DNA of 32,793 bases from Rachicladosporium sp. CCFEE 5018 (GCA_002077045.2 KZ111141.1:1934546-1967338); one strand, 5' to 3'; positions 9,415-20,544 are shown, numbered from the stretch's first letter. The notes: a model not told the origin generated them from the sequence alone. Numbers and translations: made by a program.

Positions 9415-12400
9415 CTACACTCTCCGCCCCCTCTTCTTTGCCGGACTCCCCATGCCCATGACCTTACCCTCTTGCTCGTCCACTTTATCAGCCTTGGACA
9501 TTGCGAAGACCTTGCCAGCTCGCTTCGCCGGACTGGCGCTAAGGCCAAGTGGCTCGCTATCGCTCTTAGCGAAAGAAGTCAAGGATGAGGTGCCGAAGTC
9601 CAGCTTAGCTATCTTCGCACCAGTCGAGGCGCTCTTGACGCCCAGACTAGACGAAGACTTCTTCTTGGGTGGCGAGGCAAGGAGTGAGGGCGCGGATTTG
9701 GGATCTTGAGGCTGAGTGGCGATTGTGGAAGCAGGCGCCGGCAGTCGGCTTGGAACCGGACGCTTCCGTGGGATTGATTTTGGAGCTGCGGAGCCAAGGG
9801 GTGCTTGCTTGTCGAGGGTCGCAGTGGGTACGGGTAACGCGGTGGGTTTCGCAGGCGTAGCGATCCGTGAGCGCTTAAGGGGATGAACCTTAGGCTCGGC
9901 AGACGACGGCATTGCCAGCGCTGGGATCGTTGTGGAAAGTGATTCCGCGACGGCAGGGCCCGGAGCAGCGGCTGTGCGCGGTGCTGCGAGCTTCCTGATC
10001 TTGCGCTTCGGCTTGCTGGGCGTCTCTGCTGCCGGGATTGCGACTTTGGGCGCGCTGCCGGCAGACCTAGCTGAGAGCTCAATGGCTTGCTCCTGTATTG
10101 AGGGTGTGCTGTCGATTTGCATCGCGTCTTGTGCGGCGCTGCTGGCGTCTGTGAGCTCGCTCACAAGCTGCTTGTCGGCGTCTGCTTCCTCGTCATCGCT
10201 GGTAGTAGGACTGATTGGCGGTGGCGCATCTGAGTAGTAATTCAGGGTCTGATCCCACTGGATCCTCCTTTTGCCGTCGTCATTTACACTTTCGGTAATA
10301 GTGACCACCTCAACACCATCACGATCTGCGCCCCTCTCGGCCGCCAACTTGATCAGCCTCAAGTTCGGCAGGACAGAGCCAGTCTTGTTCTTTCTCGTGT
10401 TTGCCCGCGTAACCCGCTCAAGCTCGTGTGCTTCACCCCGTCTAAGAACAAATGGCTCAGTACTTCCGCGAAGAGAAATCTTATTAGGCAACGCCGCAGA
10501 TGCAGTCTGCCGTTGGGTCCGTCGCGAGCTCCGCCGCGGGTTCTCTTCACTCAGAGCGATCTCCTCTCTCGAAGGGCTGGTGTTCGATTCAGCGACAGGA
10601 ACGGCGTTGTCTACAGCAGCTTTGCGAGGAGAAGCGTTGGGATCGAGGTCTGCGAGAACATCCTCTTTCGCCGGAGACGCCAGAGCTTGTCGCACTGTGT
10701 CACTCTCGCGGCGGTTCTCGAGTGATTCGCGCTTCGCTATCGAGCTGCGTCGAGAGGTCTTACTCTGGTTGGCGCGCTTGATGAAAGCTTGGAGCAAGGC
10801 AGTGTCATCTGACACTCGTGGGCGTAGCGTTTTGTGAGGTGATAGCCGGGGCGATTCTGGCGGAGCGGAGAACGAGCGTTCGAGAGGGTGAGGGGGAGCG
10901 TCGATGAGAGCTCGTGAACTTACCGTGCTGGGCTGGTCTCGATGATCGTGTTTATTCGGGTCGTCTGACCGGCATCCAGAGCCGAAGATAGTCAGGAATA
11001 GAGCTTGCTGGATGTTATGGAACAGGACATCCTCCTGCCGTAACGAAGCCATAGAAGGGAGCCCAAGCTTATCTGCGGTGCCCGGCGTGGCTGTCTCTTT
11101 AGCAGGACTGACGGACTTTCGCCTGGGTGAGCGTCTTGGATAAGGATTAGAACGCGGGCTAAGCTCGTGAGCAATCAGTTGTTCCTGAATCGCAACTGCT
11201 TGAGCGACTGGTGAGTTGAGATCATCATTCGACGTTGCCACTACCGTCTCGGCGCCAGTGCTCAGCTTCGTGGGTTCCTCTTGCGGACTCTCTAGCCCAC
11301 TCATCTCAGTACCGTCCGCGTCCCCTCCTAGAGCTCCACGATCAGTACCCTTGTCATCGATGTCCTCCCACTCGTCGTCGCCAGACGTCACTTCGTCATC
11401 GTCTGGGACGGCCATATCTGCGGTGTGTTTCTCGTTGGCAGCCACTACAGTTTCTCCTTGCGCTGGAGCTGGTGATGGCACCTCTATGGCCTCTGATAAC
11501 GGCGCGAGACGCTGTTCTCCTTCACAGTCATTGCGCACGCAGTCATAACCGGCGCAAACGTACCAGGCAGTGTTCTGCGCCTATCTGCGGCCATGCTGAG
11601 TCCCTTGCTCACCGATCTGTGTCGCTTTACTGGCGAAACGAAGCCCGCAGGTAGGGGGCCGGTCATCGATGGGTGTGCTCGTGATACAGCGGGAAGCGTG
11701 TCGACGCTTTGTTGCGCACTTGCAGCGTCTAGCAGCCCGGCGCATTCACCGTTCAATTCGCCGGCCGCATCACTATCCTCTTCCACAGCACAATCGGCAG
11801 GCACATCGAAGCATGGCTCAGCATTCGCAGCCAATTCCGTGGCGCCGGATTGCTCGTCCAGTATACCAGCGAGAATTTCGTTACGTGAGCGGGTGCCCTC
11901 ATGCTCATCCTCCCACCCATCTCCGTCTTCCGTAATGGGACCTGCGTCAAGTGCCCACTCCTCGTCGTCTATCTCCAGCACAGCCTCCATCTCCTCAGCA
12001 TCCTGTAACGTTGGGCTCGCCACTGTTTCCTCTCCGTCCCCATCCTCTCCAGACAGCTCCACCAGACCCTCCTGCCTCATACTCCGCGTAATGATTCTCT
12101 CCGCACCCTTAGACTTCTTCACAGGACTCCCCACCCTCTCCCATTGCATATCCACTCGATCTTCCATACCACCCCTGAGGCGCTTGACGACCTGCATCGG
12201 GCTCCCACCCCCGTTCCCGCTGGCGAACGAGGCTACCATGGGTTTCCTCGAGGGCGCATATGTCCCAGTGCGCTTCCACAGTTTTCCCACGCGAAATCTT
12301 CCGCGGGTGTATGGCGATGCAGGCTTGCGCTCATACGCGCGGAGTGGCCTCGAGACTGCGATGTGTTGCGGAAGTAGCGATGTCGCATCCTCTGCACCCC

Positions 12401-12461
12401 ATGACGGCGCGCATGGGTCGGGAGAGGCAGACGCGTCGTCGCCAGGCGCATCTGTAGCCAT
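9415..12461 (-). CDS. Large disordered, probably nuclear protein with many S/T-P-x-K/R motifs
   Basis: Two overlapping minus-strand frames are best joined as one gene. Exon 1 is 12461-11564, starting MATDAPGDD; the upstream frame has only a GTG. A strong GTACGT donor starts at 11563. The acceptor is ambiguous: 11520 (44-nt intron) or 11493 (71-nt intron) both keep phase, giving about 990-1000 residues. The protein is mostly disordered. Acidic stretches (DDEEWALD, DDDEVTSGDDEWEDIDD) alternate with basic patches. At least a dozen [ST]-P-x-[KR] sites occur, such as SPVKKSK, SPAKETA, SPHKTLR, SPRKAA and a terminal SPAKKRGRRV. Segments that look conserved are RGRFRVGKLWKR, MQVVKRLRGGMEDRVDM, ITRSMRQEG and LLQAFIKRA. 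A nuclear or chromatin role and CDK phosphorylation are inferences. A GTAAGT near 10924 could be a further donor, but the frame stays open there. Confidence 0.75.
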
Positions 12462-14092
12462 GCCCTCGTATTGATATGGCACTTGGCCTGCCTGTCTTGT
12501 AAGATTATGGGTGGTATTGATGAGTCGCGTGAGAGTGACGACACGGTCATAACAATGCACCCCTCGATCTTGTGGTTCGGAAGTGCGGTACAGCCCGTCC
12601 CGAGGAAAGTATGCGCGCGGGCATGAGCAACGACCTCTCTAGGCTTTGGGGGAAAGAGCGACCGTACATCTTCCAATCGGGATCCATGATCATACGACGG
12701 TCTTGTCGTCACATTTGCCAATATGGTAGTAAATAAGGGAACTCCGCCGTCACTCCTCCGCACCGCCTCGGCGCCGAAACTTCCGCCCTTACCCAAACTC
12801 CGCGTCCGAAGACCAGAGGCAACGAATGCGAATCCATGTATCGCTATGATGAGCTCGGTGTTGGGTATGCGCATCCGTAGAGGGAGCGCAGAAGCGTAGA
12901 TGGCAAGGCGCTGACCGAGGACAGGCTGCTGGGCATCACAAGGCTACACGACACAAGGGTGCGCTGCACTGGAGCAATCGTTACGAGTTTGTATGGATGC
13001 TAGGGTGCGCTGTTCCGACTACGATGTTCTTGAGGAATCGAGCTGTGAAGGCAATGAGACTGATGATCTGGACAGAAACCGCAGCAGGCGATGAAGAACC
13101 CGATCAACACCCATCTATCGAGGTTGTACCCACAGATCAAGGGACCGACCAAGAGAAAGTAGAGAGACACCGCATACATTTGAGACGGAGATTTGCACAT
13201 TAGCGATACAGCATGGGCGGCGTTATCAATCTGGTGGAATGGAAGACTATGTATGGTCCAGGTTTGTCGCGTGTGGAGAGGGTTGTCAGAGTATGTTCGA
13301 GAATCGACAAAGCACGTTGTGCATGTATCAACACGCACCACAGGCTTCGTCCTCTACCACTGCTACCCCAGTGCTTTCAGCGCTACTGCCCGACTGCCCG
13401 TCCGTCAATGTCAGCAAGCGCAAAAAGATTGCCAAGAGGCGGCAGGAGTGCAAAAGCTAAGTAAGCGAATTACCACCCGGAGGATCGAACTCATAAGCTG
13501 CGCTTCGAGGGAACAGGTTCGCGGAATGTTGCTTGATTGGGAAAGCCAAGCTTGCGACGCGGTCATCACCACCTCTGCCATTGACCCAATGTACCGGACC
13601 AAGTGGACTTGGATGTTGACGAGAAGAGCTGTCTATATAGTACATTACTACGTGTGGTCCATGGGGAATCAGACGGACCTAGAGATGATGAGAATCGAAG
13701 GTGAACGCATTCCCACCGACCACTACATTTAAGGTATATGCGCATGAAGGTTTGATTATCTTGGCACGTGACAAAGTCTTTCGCCTGCACATTACTGGGC
13801 GCGAGTTATGCGAGAAGGTGCGGGTACTTTTTACAAGTCATTGCGACGCTCCATTCGCTCGTCGAATCATACGTGTTGTCTAGCATCAAGGGCGAGTCAA
13901 AGCCATTGTCTTCCATGTAAGACTGCGGCGCATATCACCGAGATCCGAGATGTCTTGAAAGAATGTCTCCAACAGGGGCCGGCCACCGCGGTGATGAACT
14001 TGCTTTTATCTTACCGAGTCAAGCCTCTAGAGCCCCACGAGAGATAATCCAAAGAACCTTATCGGTATACAAGCAGCGCTGGCCGCTGCAAC
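12462..14092. promoter_or_regulatory. Gene-poor region, includes promoter of the large disordered protein
   Basis: About 1.6 kb upstream of the minus-strand gene starting at 12461. Frames here are short, often start from non-ATG codons and match nothing I know; the longest plus-strand frame (13193-13732) begins at TTG. A tRNA-like B-box resemblance on the minus strand near 13483-13498 does not fold into a cloverleaf. I cannot support a gene. Confidence 0.4.
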
Positions 14093-14587
14093 ATGTCTAT
14101 CCGACCACGACCCTCCATCACACTCAAGTCCCGAGCTGCCCATACACTGTCTCATTCACGACCTCTCGCTCCCCTGCGCACCACCCCAGACATCAACGCT
14201 ATCTCCGCGGTGCGCCAGCACTCGCCCGTAGCTACCAGAGCGCTGTATCAATGCGTATTACTCGGGTTCAGCGACTTGAGCGACACTCCATCGGTTGACT
14301 CGCTGGCTGAACGCTGGACCAAATCGCGGGTGGCGAAGAAGTGCCCTGTTGAGCCTCGCTCGCCTACACGGACGGCCCTGTGCGGCTGCCTGCGCAGGAC
14401 ACGCTGCTGGCTTGCGAGGGTGCTCGAGCCGAGCGGCCGTCCTGGAGGTGCAGCTCCGCACAAGAGGCGTCGGCTACAGAAGCGCCGGCCACAACCGCGT
14501 CGCCTGTCTTGGACTGCCAGCAACGGCACTTATGGGATCAATGCACGAGATCACGCTCCACGATTCCGTGCTCAGCCCACGTCATGA
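14093..14587 (+). CDS. Possible small hypothetical gene, convergent with DLT1
   Basis: An ATG at 14093 with A at -3 opens a 164-codon frame. The first 54 codons look coding: a basic Ser/Arg/Pro-rich sequence (SIRPRPSITLKSR, LAPLRTTPDI) with codons ending mainly in C, G or T. Beyond about 14255 the quality drops, and another frame (ending TAG at 14590-14592) looks more protein-like, containing QDTLLACEG and a Ser/Thr/Ala-rich stretch. A GTATTA donor near 14255 and a GCGCAG acceptor near 14397 would join the two in phase, but the donor is weak. The 3' end overlaps the DLT1 stop by a few bases. No family is recognised; this may be a chance frame. Confidence 0.28.
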   Translation: MSIRPRPSITLKSRAAHTLSHSRPLAPLRTTPDINAISAVRQHSPVATRALYQCVLLGFSDLSDTPSVDSLAERWTKSRVAKKCPVEPRSPTRTALCGCLRRTRCWLARVLEPSGRPGGAAPHKRRRLQKRRPQPRRLSWTASNGTYGINARDHAPRFRAQPTS

Positions 14588-15800
14588 TGTAGCACGCTTC
14601 CGGCATCGCTGAAGTCAGTGACGCTCGCCTGGTGCTGTACGAGCGGCGAGCGTACGATCACTGACCCTAGTGTGCTCTGGCTAGCGGCCGCTTCCGACTG
14701 GAGATACGGTGTCGGCACTCGGGACCATCTCGTGCGCGCAGTGACTGGGCTCTCGATACTAGAGGCGCTTCTTGGCGGTTCAGGCGTCGCGAAGTGCCGG
14801 ACACTTCCGCTGGCGTCTGAAGACGCTGTACCATGGATCGACAACTGATCGTCAAAGCGCTCGCTGGTTTGAAGGCGGATCTCTTCCATGATGGCAGCAG
14901 GCAGCTCGGCCATGCCTTCGAGCAGGAGCGCAAACGTCGTCATGAGGTCTTCGAACTGGAGCTCAGTGGCTGGCTTGCCGCTGAAGCGTGCTCGCTCGTA
15001 GCGGGAGAGGAAGTCTGCTGAGGTTATAGGTGGGTTGATCAGGCCAAGGTAAGAGAGCTGAGTAAGATACTCGCGGAGGGTCATCTTGGGATGTCTCATG
15101 AGGACCTCGACAATCGCAGGTTCCGGAATCGGCTTTTCTTGTTCGTCCATCACAAGCGGCGCCAGACTTACAGCCTGCGCCTCAATCAGATTTGGCAGCT
15201 CCTTGATTACAGTCTCGAACTGCAGTCCTCCTTGCCTCCCTTCGCCGCTAGCGTTGGCGCACTCCATCCAGCATGCTCAATGACGCCCCAGTGTGGCTTC
15301 GCAGGATCAACACTGAGCACCCTCCCCACCGTCCATTCTCCCGCCTCCCCATCTGGCAGCAACCCCTCCTTCTCTGCCCTCTCCACCTCCCCAACCACAT
15401 CCCTCGGCCGACTCTCCCAAGCGATAACACAGCTCCTCTCTCCCTGCTCCCTCACCAACTTCCCCACACTCTTGCTCACCTCCCCTTCCTCCACTGGAAT
15501 GTAAGCCTTCCCAACCCCCGCGATGACGCTGCGATTCGTATACAGCCTCGAACTGTAGATGAACACGGCGACTAGGGCTGTGAGAACGTAGACACCGCCG
15601 GTCATGAAGACATACTGGTAGGCGGCCGCGGAGATAGCGGTGTAGAGTACGGAGGCTGGGGTTATGGCGAGGATCAGAAGGGTGAGGATCCAGAGGGCGG
15701 TGTAGGTTGTGCTGTAGAAGATGCGGAAGAAGGGAATACGAAAGGGGAGGAGGTGGCCGGGGCGGCGGTGGGAGAGCGTCGTTAGGCGGCGGAGAATCAT
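14572..15800 (-). CDS. DLT1: Dlt1 family membrane protein, with apparent frameshift
   Basis: Homologue of the fungal Dlt1 (defect at low temperature) family, a two-span membrane protein whose biochemical role is not settled. The first frame starts at ATG 15800-15798. It shows two hydrophobic spans within about the first 85 residues, a YTNRSVIAG segment, and the conserved IAWESRPRD and PHWGVIEHAGWSAP. The second frame carries the rest of the domain: LQFETVIKELPNLIEAQAVS, TLREYLTQLSYLG and FLSRYERARFS, followed by a Ser-rich tail ending at 14572. The two frames overlap only at 15207-15267, and no GT...AG intron within that overlap restores the frame without losing conserved residues. So either one base is missing or extra in this purine-rich stretch (real mutation or assembly error), or an unusual intron is used. 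Family assignment is strong; integrity is uncertain. Confidence 0.85.
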
Positions 15801-16522
15801 GTTGGATATTGTGCTGTGGTGTATAGCGTTGGCCTGTTGGCAATGTGTCTATCTTGCTCAAGCTATTTCGCGGCACGACATCGCTGCAGCCGGCGCCAGG
15901 GTCACCCGGCGCTGTAACAGTCAGCCAGTCTAGTTATGCTGATATTCGATGCCCGTGAATGGCGATTATGTCGCAAATAGCTAGTGCTACCTCTAAGAAG
16001 GACTTCATGAAGCTAACGTACCTTTGGTCAGCGAGTCATGTGCCAGATCGTTCCCCCATGATCAGCTCCACCTTCCTGCAGTGACGGACGCTGCCGTCGT
16101 GCCTTCTTATCCAGTCAATCGCTCCTTCCATGCAGGTTCCAGCCAGGCACACCTCGAACTCCCAGCCTCCCTTGGAGGGGTTGGCCAGGGCACGCTGTGT
16201 CTCGCACGAGGCTGCTCGGCAATCGCAGTGAGTCGATGTAGGACCTCATCCAAGTGTAAGCGAATTTCAGTCACCAGTGTCACTTTCGCGACAAGAAGGC
16301 GTCTCGTGTCTGATCCAGGCAAGATCATGCGTTGTGCCTAGAGACAACACAACACACGCCCGCAGCGCGTTGATCCCGCCGGCCGTTCACCAGAGCGCAG
16401 TCCCGTTTGGTTTTCACTATTGCAGCGGCGATCATCTTGAAGACTGGACTTGTCGCGTAGCGTCCATCGCTATATCTAGGCACCAACAGCATTCCTGGCC
16501 ACAGTACAGCAAGAGCGACCGC
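15801..16522. promoter_or_regulatory. Divergent promoter region
   Basis: About 720 bases between the divergent starts of DLT1 (minus) and the coiled-coil membrane protein (plus). The frame of the plus-strand gene stays open back to 16277 but has no ATG before 16523, so this part is taken as leader. No repeat or RNA gene is evident. Confidence 0.4.
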
Positions 16523-18339
16523 ATGATCCTCCCCGCGGACATGGCATCTCATCACGGTGCCTCCTACACACCTGGCAACCTCGACTCTCACCCCAGTCTA
16601 GCAGCCAGCCTAGAAGACTTCGAAGCCCGCGAGTTCTCCCCCACAGTTCCGGACCTACCCTCCCAGCACTCCGGCTTCCGCAGCACCGGCAACGTCTCCT
16701 CCTACCAGTCCTCAGACTCCTCGCATCGGCGCTCAGACTCACCTCCCGCATGGCGCAAAGCCGGTAGTGGCTGGTTCAAGCAGCAGGGGAGTCTGAGTCC
16801 GAGCAGAGGCGGCTATGGCAGTCGCGAGGTGAGTCCAGAGTACCACAGTGCGGAGGATGAGAGGGAAGGGGAGGTAACGGTGTGGCCGCTACCTGCAAGA
16901 ATACCCTTGCCTGAAAGTCCAACGAAAGGCAGAAGTGTGAGCCCTAGTCCAGGTCCAGTGTTTGGAGGTGGAGACGCAAGGAGGTTACCGCCCCGGGAGC
17001 GACCCAGCACTCCGCAGGCGCGAACGGGAGCTGAGCTGCAGGAGCAGGGAGAGGCGACGCCGACACAGATGAATTGTGAGTGTAGCGCGTATTGTTTTGG
17101 ATGCGCACTGTTGGCAACCAGACACTGACAACAACTATAGACATCCGCTTTTCAACGTCACTAGATGTGATACAGCGCACTGAGCCTTTAGAGGCTGCGA
17201 TCACGTACCTTCGCAACACAATACACTCCGTCACCTCGTCGCGGTCAACGCTGCTACTCTACGCATTTAGCACACTCGTGCTGTACTGGCTAACTTCAAA
17301 CCTTCTTACCACACCTCAAAATACGCCCTCACCCGACCTTATCAAAGTCGCAGGCCTCGCTCAATCCTTTGAGCCAGTAATTTACTACTCCGAGCATGGC
17401 CACGCTCAGATAGAGGAGCTCCAAGACACCGGCATCGCAGTATGGGACCTAGGCGAATCCGTGCGAAGCACGAACATGACGTCTGGACCCCTGATCACGA
17501 AACAGCTAGACGAGCTGTCGGAGAGCATGAAGACTCTAGCTCTAGAAATGACACGTTTCTTCGCCAGCGTAGACGCAGACGTTGATTCGATACTCATCGT
17601 CATGGACTGGGCGCAGCGCGAACTCCATGCCATCATCTCCGCCCCACCCGGGCGTATCTCGAGCATCTGGTCGAACGCACACGGACTTCTCACCCGGCTG
17701 CACCTCCTTCCTCCGGACAGTCCACTTACACAGACACTGCTGGGCGCAACCCACGCCCAACGGACAAAGTCTACACTACAGCGCACTTTCCACGAATTCC
17801 TCGGCGTGCTGGAGGAGTCCATCGAGAACGAGTTGAAGTACAGCATTCGGCTCTTCTCCCTTTTCGAAGCAGTCGACAAGCAGTTCTTAAACTTACAGCG
17901 GACAGTGATACGGGAACAAGACCAGCAGGAAAGACTAGAGAATGACTTCCTCTCTTCCCTCTGGACGAAAGTCATAGGCGCCAACGCCTTACTTCTCCGC
18001 AAGTACGAGAAAAACCGCGATCTATTGTCTTCGATCCGCGATCGCACAGTGCGGAATAAGCATGTACTAGTCGAGCATAATCAGCGCTTACTGCAGCTGC
18101 GATCGAATCTAGAGATTCTGAGACGGAAGTTGGTGAGTCCGCTGGTGCGGAGCCAAAATAGCAGTACGCTGGGTATTGAAGAGCAAGTCGAAGGGCTCAG
18201 TGGTGTCTACGAGAGGTTAAGAGGCAGTCGAAATGGGCAGAAGAGGAAGATGATGGAGCTTGTTTATGGCGCGGGGAGTCGACGGGCGAATCTGATTGGC
18301 GAGAGTGTACTAGGCGGTCGGGGGATTGAGTCGAGATGA
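16523..18339 (+). CDS. Conserved membrane-anchored coiled-coil protein of unknown function
   Basis: Model: exons 16523-17075 and 17141-18339, giving 583 residues. The intron is 65 nt (GTGAGT...CTGAC...CTATAG) and the join reads QMNYIRFSTSLDV in phase. ATG 16541 (ACATGG context) is an equally good start, 6 codons in. The N-terminal 180 residues are disordered and Ser/Pro-rich (SDSSHRRSDSPP, LPESPTKGRSVSPSP). One hydrophobic span lies at about residues 219-240 (LLLYAFSTLVLYWL). The rest is almost entirely helical and charged, with likely coiled coils (LDELSESMKTLALEM, RNKHVLVEHNQRLLQLRSN). Segments such as YYSEHGHAQIEELQ, VWDLGESVRSTNMTS, DADVDSILIVMDWAQREL and LNLQRTVIREQDQQE look strongly conserved, as in a widespread filamentous-ascomycete family, but I know no assigned function. 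A nuclear-envelope or ER membrane role would be a guess. Confidence 0.88.
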
Positions 18340-18568
18340 GCTATGACTGAGATGAGATCATGGCAATGAAATTGGCGTCTAGATACTGGGATTGAATTAT
18401 GGGTGGCAAAAGGGTATCGCGGGTCGGGTATACGCTTTGACTTGGCTAAGGACCGGAGGGGACTATGGCGACTTGGTCTAGTCATGGTAAATCTGTAGGG
18501 TATATGCAGCTCAACCCTGTCTATCGTGTTCGCGAAATTCCACTCCACCAAGTAGTCTGACTTGGGAC

Positions 18569-20145
18569 CTAAGCCGGCGGCAGGAAGCTCGCGAATAGCC
18601 CCGCCTGCACAATAGCATACACGACCATAACCCGAACCGTCCACTGTGCCCCTACTCCGACCACTTTCCCAACCTTGAGAACAGCGCATACCTCCCCACC
18701 GTATAGTTCTTCCCTGCACTCGGATCCGCGTCAACATGCACCGCCATAGCCAGCATGACATACCACAGCGGATATCCCGAGCTGATGCGGTTTACAATCT
18801 GCACGTGAGAGCTGCTCAGCGCCAAGACCGCGAGGAGAAGTTGAGGCAAAGCGAGGCGTCGCATGACGTGCACGAACAACGCGGCTTCGAACGGCTCTTC
18901 GTCGGGATCTTTGGACTCTGTTTGCTGGGCGTGTATCTTTCCGGGCTCAGAGCCAACGTGCCCGTGGTGGAGGGCTGTGTAGGCCGTTGAGAAGAGGACG
19001 AGGAGCATAGGGGTAGCGAGCAGGAAGAGCGGCATGTTTGAGAGGGTCCAGTAGTTAAAGAGGCCGACGTTCCAGTAGTGGGATTGCACGAAGGTGTAGA
19101 TGCTCGGAGGAAGCGCGGTGCACCAGGGTCGCGTGTTGCCGCCTGTACAGTACTCCAGGTAGGCGACAAGCTGGGGGAGGACGAAGCCAAGGCCAGTGAG
19201 TGCGCCGGCAGCGACGTACGTCACCAAAGATCCCAAGCCACCTTTGCGCCCTCCACGCGTGAGGCGTCTGTGAATGAATACACTGGCATCGGCAGCGAAG
19301 ATTATGCCGTTGAGGACGCCATTACTGCGCACGAGGGCTGAGCAGCCGAAGCAGAAGCCTGAGAGTACGAGCCATATTGTGGGTATATGTTGAGATTGGC
19401 TGGAGGGTGGAGGCTGCCTGGCTTTAATGGCGGAAAGATAGCAGTATGCTCCTATGGAGCTCCAGAAAGCATAGCTCGCTTCGCCGTAGGGTGCTGAGAG
19501 GAAGATGCCGGCGGGCGAGACGATGTGGAGGCATGCTGCTATGTATGCTATCTTAGCTTTGCGCTGCTCCGAGGAGGGTATGGCTGAGCGGACAAAAAGG
19601 TAGAGCACCAAGACTGCAGCAAGATGCGCTGCATGAGAGACCACAATCCCGGCAATAGCATTGCGGACGAGGCGAGACGGATGTAAGAAGTGAGGGATGA
19701 CTGAGGAAGGACTTAGCCGGTGAACCTACGTGAATGCAGTGCTGTACGCACATTTGGCTACGAGCCATGTGAAGATCGCGTGTGAGCGACTGAACGCCCA
19801 TTCCTGCTCGGTCTGATGGCCTCGGGCTGAGCTGGTGCTGAAGTAGAGAGCATCCCAGCGCACAAGTCGCGAGACGAGCCGTTGTGCAGGCCAAGCAGTC
19901 CAAGGGACAGTGTCGGTGTCTCGGTCGATCGCAAGCCAAAGGTCTGTGGACGTGTCATAGCCAGGGCCGGGACTTACGACTGCGATGAGTATGAGAAGTA
20001 GCTTCCATGCCCAGAAGAGGCGGTTCAGTCTTCCAGCATCGGCAGCGATAGTGGGTGCTGGGGGTGGTGATCCAGGCGGAGGTTTTCGCACCGCAGGGCT
20101 CCCAATGCGACTAGTGTTGGTGTATGTCTTGATGATGCCCAGCAT
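18569..20145 (-). CDS. GPI18: GPI mannosyltransferase 2 (PIG-V family)
   Basis: ER membrane mannosyltransferase that adds the second mannose to the GPI anchor precursor. ATG is at 20145. Exon 1 (20145-19752) has the family motif RWDALYF followed by EQEWAFSRS. A 51-nt intron (GTGCGT...CCTCAG, 19751-19701) leads in phase to exon 2, whose residues include SPAGIFLSAPYGEASYAFWS, ALVRSNG, GFVLPQ, YWNVGLFNYWTLSN and VQIVNRISSGYPLWY. The exon 2 frame runs on to a stop at 18652. However, the characteristic family C-terminus, ending GLFASFLPPA, is encoded in another frame at 18643-18569 after a CACAG acceptor. A GTGGGG donor at 18699 would join them in phase (489 residues); the better-looking GTATGC donor would not. 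Multiple membrane spans are evident. Identity is firm, the last junction is not. Confidence 0.9.
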
Positions 20146-20151
20146 GGCGCG

Positions 20152-20169
20152 AATGGCGAGAATGGCGAG
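20152..20169. repeat. Tandem 9-bp repeat in the GPI18 leader
   Basis: AATGGCGAG occurs twice in direct tandem, preceded by a degenerate third copy (CATGGCGCG) that covers the GPI18 start codon region. It lies immediately 5' of the GPI18 ATG on the minus strand. Too short to call more than a local duplication. Confidence 0.6.
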
Positions 20170-20526
20170 TGTCGTACGAAGCGGTTGGGGTGAGATCTGG
20201 ATCCGACGTTGTGTTGATCATACTCTGCGCCCAACAGCCTACCACGTATTCGGACCCCGGTCACTATCCCGCAGAGCCGCCGCGTCTATATCGATATCAT
20301 TCCCCACTCTCCCCGCCATGGCGCTTGTGGATTGCACGGCAGCATCGAAGTCGAAGAACGACAAGGCACACCGCATGAGCGATGGGTGGTCCGGTTGTCG
20401 TCTCGATCAGTTGTTGACGAAGATTCCTCACGAACTAGTCGTGGGCCACGTCCAACAACGTTCCATCCGAGCCGCTCGAGAGCACAAAATGCCGCACGGC
20501 TCCGGGATTTGACTCAATCGTGCGAG

Positions 20527-20544
20527 CGTGGCTGACGTGGCTGA
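20527..20544. repeat. Tandem 9-bp repeat in the divergent promoter
   Basis: CGTGGCTGA occurs twice in tandem and is followed by GGACGTGG, giving three CGTGG cores within 26 bases, two of which are ACGTGG. Repeated ACGTGG cores can bind bZIP or bHLH factors; no function is shown here. Confidence 0.55.

Noticed and set aside
11593..12474. Plus-strand frame of 293 codons antisense to the large disordered gene
   Set aside because: It mirrors the minus-strand coding sequence, is almost only Ser/Pro/Ala, and has no family resemblance; the minus-strand frame continues well beyond it on both sides.
13441..13600. tRNA-like signals on the minus strand (A-box-like near 13578-13588, B-box-like AGTTCGATCCT)
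   Set aside because: The T-stem pairs at only three positions, no matching 7-bp acceptor stem exists, and the implied D-loop is far too long.
13193..13732. Plus-strand frame of 179 codons
   Set aside because: Starts at TTG, has unstructured composition without recognisable motifs, and no splice logic connects it to anything.
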